The notes below the pieces were generated by a model. The model ran no database searches. It was not told the origin of the DNA and was given only the letters and a program-made list of their open reading frames with translations. A stretch of 64,000 bases of DNA from Streptomyces monomycini (lineage in GTDB: Bacteria; Actinomycetota; Actinomycetes; Streptomycetales; Streptomycetaceae): contig NZ_JAFIQY010000005.1 of NCBI RefSeq assembly GCF_022271435.1, positions 1 to 64,000 of the forward strand, read 5' to 3'. How positions within the stretch are numbered: the stretch's first letter is position 1; every line of letters starts with the position of its first letter. Both the position numbers and the translations under genes were made by a program. Below are positions 42,459 through 51,325 of this stretch, piece after piece.

Positions 42459-43748
42459 GTGACTTCCACCGGCGAACGCCTCGCCCTGCTGGGCGGCACC
42501 CCGGCCATCACCCGGCCGCTCCCGCACGAGATCTGGCCGCCCCGCGCCGAGGAGGCCGAACTCACCGCCCTGGCAGCGCAGCGCAACGACGACATCTCCA
42601 TCAAGGGCAGCAGCGGCCCGGTCCGCGAGCTGGAGGACGCCTTCCGCGCCTTCCTCGACGACCAGGTCCGCTGGGCGGTCACCTTCAACTCCGGGACCAG
42701 CGCCCTGTTCGCCGCCTACTTCGCCCTCGGGGTGCGGGAAGACGTCGAGGTCGTCGGCCCGGCGCTCACGTACCACGCGGCGCTGAGCCCGGTCCACGCG
42801 CTGCGCGGCGAGGTCGTCCTCGCCGACATCGACCCGCTCACCCGGGGCATCGACCCGCAGGCCCTGGAAGCGGCGATCACCGAGCGGACGAAGGTCGTCA
42901 CCGTCGTCCACCAGTGGGGGCACCCCTGCGACATGGACGCGGTCATGAGCATCGCCGAGCGGCACGGCCTGCGCGTCCTGGAGGACTGTTCGCACGCCCA
43001 CGGCAGCCGCTACAAGGGCCGCCTGTGCGGCACCTTCGGCGACGCGGCGGTCTTCTCCCTTCAGGCGAACAAGGCCGTCTTCGCCGGCGAGGGCGGCATC
43101 CTCGTCACCAACGACGCGGGGGTGCACGACCGGGCCACCCTGCTCGGGCACTACCGTGACCGCTGCCGCGAGGAGATCACCGACGAGGCGCTGCGCGATC
43201 ACTGGGTGACCGGGTTCGGGCTGAAACTGCGCATGTCGCCGTTCAACGCCATCGTCGCCCTGCACTCCCTCGCCGCGTTCCCCGAGCGCAAGGAGGCCCG
43301 GCACAGCGCGCTGCGCTACTTCGGTGAGCGGCTGGCCGAGGTCGACTACATCGAGCCCGTACACGTCGGCGAGGACGTCGACATGGGGGCCTGGTACGGC
43401 TACAAACCGCTGTTCCTGCCCGAGGCGCTGCCCGGTGTCACCCGCGAGCAGCTCATCACCGCGCTGCGGGCCGAGGGCATGGAGATCGGTGCGCCGTCCG
43501 GCCCCCGGCTGTCCACCCTGCCGCTGTACGCGTCGGCCGAGAGCCCGCTCTTCCCGGGTACCCCCAAGCACGCCAACGTGGCCGCCCCCGGCACCGCCGC
43601 CGAGCGGGTCGAGCGGCAGGCGCTGTCCCTGCCGACCTTCAACGACTGGCCCGCCGACAAGGAGCTGATCGACGCCTACATCGAGGCGTTCCAGAAGGTC
43701 GGCCGCCACCGCGCCGCGCTCGCCGGGCACGCGCGCGACGACGGCTGA
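42459..43748 (+). CDS. DegT/DnrJ/EryC1/StrS-family PLP aminotransferase
   Basis: This 429-residue fold-type-I aminotransferase has the substrate/PLP region TFNSGTSALFAAYFALG, the Asp contacting the pyridine nitrogen in LEDCSHAHGS, and the PLP lysine in FSLQANKAVFAGEGG. The family aminates keto-sugars and keto-cyclitols, for example L-glutamine:scyllo-inosose aminotransferases of aminoglycoside pathways. The N-terminal ALLGGTPAI and the length are close to that group. The GTG at 42459 has GAGAGACAGAGG upstream. Pairing with the Gfo/Idh gene suggests oxidation followed by transamination. Confidence 0.88.
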   Translation: MTSTGERLALLGGTPAITRPLPHEIWPPRAEEAELTALAAQRNDDISIKGSSGPVRELEDAFRAFLDDQVRWAVTFNSGTSALFAAYFALGVREDVEVVGPALTYHAALSPVHALRGEVVLADIDPLTRGIDPQALEAAITERTKVVTVVHQWGHPCDMDAVMSIAERHGLRVLEDCSHAHGSRYKGRLCGTFGDAAVFSLQANKAVFAGEGGILVTNDAGVHDRATLLGHYRDRCREEITDEALRDHWVTGFGLKLRMSPFNAIVALHSLAAFPERKEARHSALRYFGERLAEVDYIEPVHVGEDVDMGAWYGYKPLFLPEALPGVTREQLITALRAEGMEIGAPSGPRLSTLPLYASAESPLFPGTPKHANVAAPGTAAERVERQALSLPTFNDWPADKELIDAYIEAFQKVGRHRAALAGHARDDG

Positions 43749-43916
43749 CGAGCGCCCGGCCCACCACCGTACGGACGCGGGGATCCTGCCCCGGCCCCCG
43801 CCCCCGGTCCCTACGGGCCGGAGCACCACCTGCCCCTGACCACCGAACGGCCCCGGGGCGACCCCCGCCCCGCCCTGCCCCACCCGCACGACCGACATGA
43901 GGACTGGAGAGGAACC

Positions 43917-44606
43917 ATGGCTGTCAAGGAATCCCCCGAAGCCGCCGAGGCCGTACTCAACCGGGCGATGGAGGGCGACGACCTGCCCGACTCGTTCACC
44001 CTGCTCGGCCGGGAGTGGGACCTGCACCGCGACGTGTTCCCCGGCACCATCACCGCGGCGACCGAGGTGATGGCCTCTGCCCTGCCGTACCCGGAGGGCG
44101 GCTCGTTCCTGGAGGTGGGCTGCGGCACGGGCGTCATCTCCGTCACCGCCGCGCTCTCCGGCTGCGCGCAGGTCACCGCGCTGGACATCAACGAGAAGGC
44201 GGTGGCCAACACCGAGGCCAACGCGCGCCGGCACCAGGTCGCCGACAAGGTACGCGCCCTGCACAGTGACCTGTACGACGCCCTGGCTCCCGAGGACCGT
44301 TTCGACGCGATCTTCTGGAACGTACCGTGGACGTTCGTGGAGGACGACTTCAGCCTCAAGAGCCACCTGCATCACGCCGTGTTCGACCCGGGCTACAAGG
44401 GCCAGGCCCGCTACCTGGCCGGGGCGCGCGACCATCTGGCCGACGGCGGGCGGCTGTTCATCGGCACCGCCGACCTCGGGGACCGCGAGATGCTCGACCG
44501 GTTCGCCGAGGACGCCGGCATGCGGGTGGAGCTGCTGCGCCGCATCCGTCGTATCGAGGTGGTGCGGGTCATGGAGTACCACCTGCTGGAGCTGCACCAG
44601 CAGTAG
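43917..44606 (+). CDS. SAM-dependent methyltransferase (class I, NxPW motif)
   Basis: This 229-residue methyltransferase has SAM motif I in SFLEVGCGTGVISVTA, an acidic loop VTALDINEKAV, and motif IV as FWNVPW, close to the NPPY-type of N-methyltransferases acting on amide or amino nitrogen. The family could equally act on another heteroatom. GAGAGG lies five bases before the ATG. It is 168 bp behind the aminotransferase on the same strand. N-methylation of the amine introduced by that enzyme is an inference. Confidence 0.85.
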   Translation: MAVKESPEAAEAVLNRAMEGDDLPDSFTLLGREWDLHRDVFPGTITAATEVMASALPYPEGGSFLEVGCGTGVISVTAALSGCAQVTALDINEKAVANTEANARRHQVADKVRALHSDLYDALAPEDRFDAIFWNVPWTFVEDDFSLKSHLHHAVFDPGYKGQARYLAGARDHLADGGRLFIGTADLGDREMLDRFAEDAGMRVELLRRIRRIEVVRVMEYHLLELHQQ

Positions 44607-44696
44607 CCCCCGGTTCCCGGCCCGCGTGCCCCGGCCGCCGCCCCGCGCGGCGGCCGGGCCCGGGCGCCCCACCGCCCACCCCAAGGAGACACCGAT

Positions 44697-45506
44697 ATGC
44701 CCAGCCCGGGTGACCTGGACGTCGCCCTCGATCTCGCGGACCTCGCCGACGCCGTCACCGGTGCCCGCTTCCGCTCCCGCGACCTGCGCGTCGACCAGAA
44801 GCCCGACCGTACCCCCGTCACCGACGCCGACCTCAGTGTCGAGGACGCCCTCCGTACCGCCCTCAAGGAGCGGCTGCCCGCGGACGGTTTCTTCGGCGAG
44901 GAGCACGGCGGCACCCCGGACGGGCCCCGCGTGTGGATCGTCGACCCGATCGACGGCACGAAGAACTTCCTGCGCGGCGTACCGGTCTGGGCGACCCTGA
45001 TCGCGCTGGTCGAGCACGGCCGCCCGACCGTGGGCGTGGTCAGCGCTCCCGCGCTGCGGCAGCGCTGGTGGGCCGCCGCGGGCAGCGGCGCCTGGACACG
45101 GCGCGGCGACGAGCCGCCGGCCCCCCTTCACGTGTCCGGCGTGAACCGTCTCGGTGATGCCTACCTGTCCACCACCAACCTGTGCACCTGGCCGAAGTTC
45201 CACTCCAGGGAGGCCTATCTGCGGCTGGCCGACGCCTGCTGGGAAGACCGGGCGTACGGCGACTTCCTCCAGCACTGCATGGTGGCCGAGGGCATCGTCG
45301 ACATCGCCGCCGAGCCTGTCGTCAGCCCGTGGGACGTGGCCGCGGTACGGGTGGTGGTGGAGGAGGCCGGTGGCCGCTGCACCGACCTGGCGGGCGGCGA
45401 CATCCTCACCGGAGGCGGTGCGTTGTCGGCCAACCCGCGGCTGCACGAACTGGCTGTCGGGGTTCTCGGCACCGACGGCAACGGGTCGTGCACGGACGGG
45501 GGCTGA
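44697..45506 (+). CDS. Inositol-monophosphatase-family phosphatase
   Basis: This 269-residue Mg-dependent phosphatase has the two IMPase signatures, WIVDPIDGTKNFLRG (metal-binding Asps and substrate Thr) and SPWDVAAVRVVVEEAGG. An upstream FFGEEHGG supplies further metal ligands. The group covers myo-inositol phosphatase and histidinol-phosphatase HisN, and the sequence alone does not separate them. AAGGAG precedes the ATG by eight bases. Within this cluster, release of inositol or of an amino-cyclitol phosphate is the more attractive reading. Confidence 0.9.
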   Translation: MPSPGDLDVALDLADLADAVTGARFRSRDLRVDQKPDRTPVTDADLSVEDALRTALKERLPADGFFGEEHGGTPDGPRVWIVDPIDGTKNFLRGVPVWATLIALVEHGRPTVGVVSAPALRQRWWAAAGSGAWTRRGDEPPAPLHVSGVNRLGDAYLSTTNLCTWPKFHSREAYLRLADACWEDRAYGDFLQHCMVAEGIVDIAAEPVVSPWDVAAVRVVVEEAGGRCTDLAGGDILTGGGALSANPRLHELAVGVLGTDGNGSCTDGG

Positions 45507-45624
45507 GTTCCTGTCCGAACCGAGCCGGTGCTGTGCCCGCACCCGGCCACCCAACACCCGGCCACCCAACGCCCAACACCTGACAACCCAACCACCCAAC
45601 CCCCCAACTGAACTGGTGACACCC

Positions 45625-46227
45625 ATGACCTCGAACGCCCCCGTCGTCCGCCCCGCCACCCGCGACGACCTCCCTCGCGCCCTGCGCACCCTCCAGCGCG
45701 CGTTCGCCGACTACCCCTTCACCCGCCACACCATCGCCGCCGACGACCACCTCGCCCGCCTGCACCGCTTCAACGAGCTGTTCGTCTCCCGCATCGGCCT
45801 GGACCACGGCAAGGTGTGGGTGGCCGACGACGGCGACGCGGTGGCCGTCTGGACCACCCCCGAAACCGCCAACGCCGGCAACGTCTTCGCCGAGATCGGC
45901 CCGCAGTTCGCGGAGATCGCCGGGGACCGTGCCGACTTCTCCGCGCAGGCCGAGGCCGCCATGGGCCCCCACCGGCCCACCGAACCCGTGTGGTTCCTCG
46001 GCTCGGTCGGCGTCGACCCCGGCCGCCAGGGCCAGGGCCTGGGCGGCGCGGTGATCCGGCCCGGCCTGGAAGCCGCCGAACAGGCCGGTGTACCCGCCTT
46101 CCTGGAGACCTCCGACGAACGCAACGTGCGCTTCTACGAGCGCCTCGGCTTCGAGGTGACGGCCGACTACCCGCTCCCCGGCGGCGGCCCGCGCACCTGG
46201 GCCATGACCCGTAAGCCGGGCGCCTGA
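45625..46227 (+). CDS. GNAT-family N-acetyltransferase
   Basis: This 200-residue acetyltransferase has the acetyl-CoA loop VDPGRQGQGLGGAVIRPGL and the late NVRFYERLGFEVTADY. The N-terminal half (VVRPATRDDLPRALRTLQRAF) is typical of GNAT proteins that act on small amines. The ATG at 45625 has only a weak ribosome site. The 118 bp before it hold short imperfect repeats of CACCCGGCCACCCAA. In a natural-product cluster such an enzyme may tailor or protect the product; this is inference. Confidence 0.85.
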   Translation: MTSNAPVVRPATRDDLPRALRTLQRAFADYPFTRHTIAADDHLARLHRFNELFVSRIGLDHGKVWVADDGDAVAVWTTPETANAGNVFAEIGPQFAEIAGDRADFSAQAEAAMGPHRPTEPVWFLGSVGVDPGRQGQGLGGAVIRPGLEAAEQAGVPAFLETSDERNVRFYERLGFEVTADYPLPGGGPRTWAMTRKPGA

Positions 46228-46307
46228 GCCAGGGCTGCCCACGACGATGCCGGTCGGTGCCGCGCGGCCCGGCCACCGGAACGCGGAGACGAGAAGGGCT
46301 GGAAGAC

Positions 46308-48521
46308 GTGACCATAGGGCTCGCCACGACGCTCGGCGACTATCTGGAGTACGCGTTCGCTCAGCACGGCCGCGGGGCGCGGTACCTGCCCGTGTTCGAC
46401 CCGGCCGGGAAGCACGTGTGGCCCCGCAGGATCGCGGCGCGCCTCGGCCTGGAAACGGTCGAAGTACCGGCCCGGGCCGAGGGTGCCGCCCCTCCGGGGG
46501 CCGGTGACTGCGCGCGCGACGGGCGGGAGGACCACCTCGTCGTCGCCCTCACCGACGACGCCGGGTTCTGCGCGCCGGCGCTGGTGTTCGCGCTGGCCAA
46601 GGATGCCCGGCTGGTTCGGGCCGACACCGTGAGCCAGGTCGTGAAGGCGGCGCTGGAGCTGCCGCCCGGCGGTTACCTCACGGTCGTCGGCCCGGAACGG
46701 GTGCTGGAGTTCGCCCTGCTGAACCGGCTCCGCCGGGAGGTCCCGGAGGTGAACACGGGCGTCCTGTGCGGGCCGACCCCGGCCAAGCTCAGCGAGCTGG
46801 TGTTCAAGACGCTGGTCTACCCGCACGTCCCGGCGGAGCGCGACGAGTTCTTCGCCGGGCTCCTCAAGGGCAAGGAACCGATGACGTCGGGTCGCCTGAC
46901 GGTCTACCCGACGGACGCCGTCGACGCCGGGCACCTCATGGACGGCACGGTGCTGCGCCGGGTGCTGAGCTTCATCGCCCACGCCAGCGAGGACTATCTG
47001 CGGGTCACCCCCGACGACATCCTGTGCGGTCTGACCGACGACCCGGAGGAGCAGGCGGCGGCTCGGCGCGCGCCCGGCCCGCTGCCCGCCTGCATGCAGG
47101 GAGACACCTGCGTCTACCCGGACGCGCGGCGGCACGACCCCGCCGCCATCACGGCTCAGGTGGTCTTCGCCAACGCCTGTCTTACGCTGAAGTTCGGCAC
47201 CCAGCTGATGGGCGAGCACAACCGCTTCACCATCTCCCGCCGGTTCCTCGACGGCTGGGCGGGCTGCTTCATCGCCAGCCCGCTGCTCAAGGACGGCATC
47301 CCCGGCGAGAACCTGCTCTTCCACGCCCTGATCGAGGACGGTCTGACGGTCGGCGCCGCCGTACGGGCGGTCAACGACAACCTCGAACGGTGGGGCGTGG
47401 ACGCGCCGGCCGTCATCGTCATCGGCGATCCGGAGGCCGTCTACGGCGACCGCGGTGCGCCGCGTACCGGCCCCGTGCCGTCGGTCGCGTACGAGCGAGA
47501 CCGTGCCACCGTCCGCTTCGACGGCCTCATGCCGACGTACAGCCGCGTCCGGCTGGACGACCCGGACCTCCTCGCGGCGCACCGCGACGGCACCCTGGAC
47601 ATCCGGCCCGCCACGCCGTTCGGCGGACGCACCCCGTTCTACGCGGCCGCCGCGGAGATCGACGGCGGGCTCGATGTGATGGTGCTGGGCGTTCAGGACC
47701 GGCCGCTGCTCGCGGAGGAGTCGCCCCGCGTCCTCGACGTACGCGCCGCGGCGCCGCGGGCCGAACTGGACGGACTGACCCGGGCCTTCGAACGGTACGA
47801 GAACCTGGCGTTCCTGGACATCAAGCTCGACAAGGGCCGCGCGGTACTGACCGACATGGTCAACAACCTGCCCACGATGGCCCGCAGAGCGCGCAACACA
47901 CGCTTCGAACTGACCGAGTGGGAACGGTTCAGCCGGTCCGTCGAGCGTATCCAGGAGAAGTGCGCCGCGCTCGACCGCGGCGTCATGGACAAGCTGCTGC
48001 AAGCCACCGAGAGCCGCGAGTACCACTTCGTCGAGGCGTACCGCCACACCTACACGGTGCAGCGCACCGAGAGCACCGACGATCCGTGCCGTTACTGCGG
48101 CGAAGCCCTCCACCGCTACGTCAGCGGCAACATCCTCCGCCCCCACCTGCGCCGCTACCTGATCAGCTGCGCGATCTGCGGTGCCGTGCAGGACACCGAG
48201 GACGAGGCGGTGACGCTGACCATCACCGGTGACAACCGGCTGCGCCCCGGGGCCGACACCGAGCTCGGCGTGGAGATCGGCAACGGCGGCGACGAGGAAC
48301 TGGATCTCCTCCTGGGCGGGCGCATCACCCACGGCAAGCCGCACGGCTTCGGCTTCCGGCTCGACGACGCGTCGGTGCGCGTCCCGGCGGGCGGCACGGC
48401 CCGCACCCGCCTGACCATCAGCACCGGCCGCCCGCTGGCCCGGCACACCATGCTGCTGCGCTTCTACGCGGTGGGCCTGGGCCGGATCCAGTTCGCCGGC
48501 CGTGACCTGTACGTGCGCTGA
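46308..48521 (+). CDS. Large protein with caspase-fold (C25/CHAT-like) core, zinc ribbon and C-terminal beta-domain; function unknown
   Basis: This protein of about 737 residues has no name I can give with certainty. Residues 1-210 look alpha/beta (YLTVVGPERVLEFALL). Residues 215-395 resemble caspase-like peptidases: IAHASEDYL (His225), VVFANACLTLKFG (Cys291), RRFLDGWAGCFIASPLL, then LLFHALIEDGLTVGAAV and VIVIGDPEAVYGD, the order seen in C25/CHAT domains. His225-Cys291 is a possible dyad. ACMQGDTC (261-268) precedes it. CRYCG and CAICG near 594-625 form a zinc ribbon, followed by an Ig-like domain (630-737). The GTG at 46308 has AAGGGCTGGAAG upstream. It lies 81 bp behind the GNAT gene, so it is probably in that transcript. 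Confidence 0.7.
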   Translation: MTIGLATTLGDYLEYAFAQHGRGARYLPVFDPAGKHVWPRRIAARLGLETVEVPARAEGAAPPGAGDCARDGREDHLVVALTDDAGFCAPALVFALAKDARLVRADTVSQVVKAALELPPGGYLTVVGPERVLEFALLNRLRREVPEVNTGVLCGPTPAKLSELVFKTLVYPHVPAERDEFFAGLLKGKEPMTSGRLTVYPTDAVDAGHLMDGTVLRRVLSFIAHASEDYLRVTPDDILCGLTDDPEEQAAARRAPGPLPACMQGDTCVYPDARRHDPAAITAQVVFANACLTLKFGTQLMGEHNRFTISRRFLDGWAGCFIASPLLKDGIPGENLLFHALIEDGLTVGAAVRAVNDNLERWGVDAPAVIVIGDPEAVYGDRGAPRTGPVPSVAYERDRATVRFDGLMPTYSRVRLDDPDLLAAHRDGTLDIRPATPFGGRTPFYAAAAEIDGGLDVMVLGVQDRPLLAEESPRVLDVRAAAPRAELDGLTRAFERYENLAFLDIKLDKGRAVLTDMVNNLPTMARRARNTRFELTEWERFSRSVERIQEKCAALDRGVMDKLLQATESREYHFVEAYRHTYTVQRTESTDDPCRYCGEALHRYVSGNILRPHLRRYLISCAICGAVQDTEDEAVTLTITGDNRLRPGADTELGVEIGNGGDEELDLLLGGRITHGKPHGFGFRLDDASVRVPAGGTARTRLTISTGRPLARHTMLLRFYAVGLGRIQFAGRDLYVR

Positions 48522-48585
48522 TCCGGTCGCCCCCGGCCGCCGCCCCCCGAACTGACCCGTCGGACCCGAGACAGAGGTACGGACA

Positions 48586-49221
48586 GTGAACACCGAGGTC
48601 AACCACCCACGCTTCGCGCGGATGTACCCGAAACTCGCCGCCTGGGCGGAGGAACACGGCGCCCAGGAACACCGCGCCGAGTCGCTCGCCCCCGCCACCG
48701 GCCGCGTCCTGGAGATCGGTGCCGGACACGGCCTGAACTTTCCCCACTACCCGGACACCGTCACCGAGGTCGTGGCACTCGAACCGGAACGGACCCTGCG
48801 CGACCTGGCGCGCGAGGCAGCGCCCAAGGCCCGTGTACCGGTGACGGTGTCCGACGGCGTCGCCGAACGGCTGCCCGCCGCGGACGCGTCGTACGACACG
48901 GTCGTCTGCTCGCTGGTGCTGTGCTCGGTGCGCGATCTGCCGACCACGCTCGCCGAGATCCGACGGGTGCTCCGCCCCGGCGGGCATCTCTGCTTCTACG
49001 AACACATCCGCTCACACTCCCGGGGCTTCGCCGCCTACCAGTGCGCCGTGGACCACGTGTGGCCGCACATCTCGGGCGGCTGCCGGGTGAGCCGCAGAAC
49101 GGACCGCGCCATTCCGGGATCCGGCTTCACCATGAAACACGTACGCCACTTCCGCTTCCCACCGGGCCGCAACCCGGCACCGACCGCCCCCTTCATGATC
49201 GGCCTTGCGGTGCCGGAGTGA
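48586..49221 (+). CDS. SAM-dependent methyltransferase (UbiE/METTL7-like)
   Basis: This 211-residue class I methyltransferase has motif I VLEIGAGHGLNFPHYP, the post-I acidic residue VVALEPE, motif II/III ASYDTVVCSLVLCSV and VLRPGGHLCFYEHIRS. It is near the METTL7/UbiE group, often O- or S-methyltransferases. The GTG at 48586 is preceded by AGAGG. It is the last gene of the rightward cluster that starts at 41238, 64 bp after the caspase-like gene. The gyrB relic converges on it. Confidence 0.85.
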   Translation: MNTEVNHPRFARMYPKLAAWAEEHGAQEHRAESLAPATGRVLEIGAGHGLNFPHYPDTVTEVVALEPERTLRDLAREAAPKARVPVTVSDGVAERLPAADASYDTVVCSLVLCSVRDLPTTLAEIRRVLRPGGHLCFYEHIRSHSRGFAAYQCAVDHVWPHISGGCRVSRRTDRAIPGSGFTMKHVRHFRFPPGRNPAPTAPFMIGLAVPE

Positions 49222-49279
49222 TGGACCGGTGCGCACCCTCGCCGACCTGCGTCCAGCCCTCCGGGGCGCCGTCGGCCTG

Positions 49280-49825
49280 TGGAGAGCAGGCCGGAAAAGC
49301 TCAAGGCCACCTCCATCGCCCCCGCCGTGCGAGGGACCTCGCACTCGAAGGCGAGGGAGTCCTTGGGAGCGGACGCCGCCGCACGGCCGGTGAGGAAGCC
49401 GACGAAGTCCCGCGCCCCGCCCGGGAAGCAGAGCCGCGCCGAGCGGGGCTCATCCGGGCGGCGCAGGTCGGTCAGGGAGATCCGCAGGCCCTGGTTCAGG
49501 AAAGCCAGTTCCCTGAACCGCTCAACCAGGGCGTCGAACGAGAACTCCGCGGCTCCGAAGACGGCGGCGTCGGGCCAGGCGGCAAGGGTGGTCCCGCTGC
49601 TGGCCGCCGTCCCCGCCTCGGCGAGCGGGGTGGTGGCCACGCCGCGCGCGTACTCCTGGACCCACCGGTGTCGTTCACCGCCCGGCCCGCCACCTCGAAC
49701 ACCATCCGATGCAGGCCGCGTTCACTGGTTGAGCCGATGTACATCCCGGGCCGCTTGCGAACGGCGTCCCGCCCTTCCAGTGCCTGGATGTGGCTGGCGT
49801 CATACCCGGTGACTTCCTCGCTCAC
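49280..49825 (-). pseudogene. Decayed DNA gyrase B (gyrB/parE-type) paralogue
   Basis: Two pieces of GyrB are visible in different frames. The first, from a GTG at 49825 with GGAGGGG upstream, has [19 protein letters not shown] then [19 protein letters not shown] and ends near 49673. The second, from about 49661 to 49280, has [34 protein letters not shown] and CFPGGARDFVGFL. About 110 residues between them are missing, including the ATP-binding DxGRGIP and glycine-rich lid motifs, and the frame shifts at the join. The topoisomerase C-terminal half is absent. It cannot make an active gyrase subunit. Duplicate gyrB genes can give aminocoumarin resistance in Streptomyces. Confidence 0.8.
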
Positions 49826-50412
49826 GGTGTCCCCTCCGACGGTGTCCAACGGCGCTTTCCAGGCTAGGCAAATCCCAGGAAAACACCAGGTCAGAGCCGT
49901 TACCCCGAGGTCGTGTGCGGGCACGTGGGCGACCGTCCGCAGGGCGCGGCCAGGCGCCGCGAACCAGCGCCGGAGTGCGGCCGTGCACCCTCCGGAGCGT
50001 GGGCGGCACCCTTGAGCGCCAGTCTCAAGGCCCTGTTCCAACGCGGGCACGAACCCTGCCCGGCGCCTCGGCCCGGGCAGCAACCCGGCCGCGCAAGCCG
50101 CCCCCGCTGGTTCTGGCGCCGGGTCAAGTCAAGAAAACGGGCAAAGAATATCGGGGTGGGATGCATTGCGGCTCTTGAGCGGGGCACCTGCCTGCGACGC
50201 GAACGTGTTCAGGCCCACCTCGATGGCGTGAATGCGGGAGACCCGGCAGCCGGAGCGGCCTTACCGCGCTCGGCCATCATCAGGCCGAATACTTCGCCGG
50301 TCAGGCCGCTGCATCCGTCCACGACGGCGTCGGGACGGCCTGCGGGCCCATGGGATTCTGCCGCTGCCGCCGTTCCGGCCGCGGCCGGAACGCGCAGGCC
50401 GCCCCGGGCGCG
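49826..50412. other. Region without a supportable gene
   Basis: About 590 bp upstream of the gyrB relic show only overlapping high-G+C open frames without domains or ribosome sites. The first 100 bp probably held the promoter of the gyrB copy. Confidence 0.5.
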
Positions 50413-50667
50413 TCAGCCCAAGCGCAGCAGCAACAGCAGGCCGCCCACAGCGATCAGTGGCACCCCCGCAGCACGGAGGAACGCCGGCTGCGCGAAGGGT
50501 CCTGCCACGTAGGTGTCCTGAAGGTGGCCACGGAGAGCCATCCTCTCGCGATGGCGCTCAGCTGCTGTGTGCTGCACCCGCTCGCACCGCCGAGTGATGA
50601 ATCCGCCGACGTCGAACAACACAAGTACACCGAGCAGCACGTACAGAATCGCAAAACCTATGGCCAT
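50413..50667 (-). CDS. Small two-helix membrane protein of unknown function
   Basis: This 84-residue protein has a hydrophobic segment at residues 3-24 (FAILYVLLGVLVLFDVGGF) and a basic, His/Arg-rich middle. A second segment lies at residues 66-82 (AGVPLIAVGGLLLLL). The layout is credible for a small membrane protein, but no ribosome site precedes the ATG at 50667 and I do not recognise a family. It stands alone in the decay zone. Confidence 0.5.
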   Translation of the reverse strand: MAIGFAILYVLLGVLVLFDVGGFITRRCERVQHTAAERHRERMALRGHLQDTYVAGPFAQPAFLRAAGVPLIAVGGLLLLLRLG

Positions 50668-51078
50668 TGACCGAAGTCTACGCACCGGCTCCCGGCGACG
50701 ACCCGGCGCCAAGCACAGCAGGCGCACGGCGTCGTGGGAGGCACGTACGGAGCCTTGCCCAGTCATCGCGGAACCCACGGCCTGTATCGCGCGAGTTCAC
50801 AAGGTCAACGAACCCACCTTGTACCGTTGCGAAGGTCAACGAGCCGCCGCCCAGGCTTCAGCACGCCAGCCCGGCAGTCCCTCGTCCAGCCACTCCTCGA
50901 CGGCCTTCCGCCAAGGATCCGAGGGATCGCTGTCGGCGACATCGGCCCACGCGCGAAAGTCGACAGCTCTCGTCCCGGATGTTTCTGCGCTGCGTCAGCC
51001 GTTCACGCGACCGCGGTGGAAAGTAGTTGTCAGTCCCATGCATTACCGTGCATTGCGCACGGAAAGTGCATGACATAG
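50668..51078. other. Region without a supportable gene
   Basis: About 410 bp with short open frames on both strands and no recognisable domain. The right end presumably carried the promoter of the lipoprotein relic at 51079. Confidence 0.45.
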
Positions 51079-51325
51079 ATGGACAAACAGGGTGAGGGGC
51101 GCAAGGGCATCGCGCGACGCATCGGCGTCCCGCTGGCGACCGCAGCCGTACTGGCGGGCATGACCAGTTGCCGGAACGATGAGACCAAGGCCGATGGGAG
51201 CCCCGCCGTCCGTCGCACTCCGGCACAGGCGCTCACCGCGGCTTACAAGAAGACCACCAGCGTGAAGTCGGCGAAGGTCACGATGACCATGTCGGTGCCC
51301 GACGGGATGCCGGACAGTGGCGAAA
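51079..51325 (+). pseudogene. Truncated lipoprotein gene (LppX/LolA-like N-terminus)
   Basis: From the ATG at 51079, about 80 residues look like the start of a Streptomyces lipoprotein: a basic start, a hydrophobic core and a lipobox-like end MTSC at Cys31. ALTAAYKKTTSVKSAKVTMT follows, as in lipoproteins with a LolA/LppX-like mature domain. After residue 81 the frame loses this character and becomes Pro/Arg-rich, while a different frame downstream gives another protein-like stretch (SEQWIADMSAGGPAHGP) to about 51460. A deletion or frameshift has removed the domain. Confidence 0.5.

Noticed and set aside
41322..45689. A 1455-codon open frame on the minus strand
   Set aside because: It lies opposite five real plus-strand genes with clear domains. 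The translation is low-complexity Arg/Gly/Val/Asp without any motif, a shadow of G/C-rich third positions.
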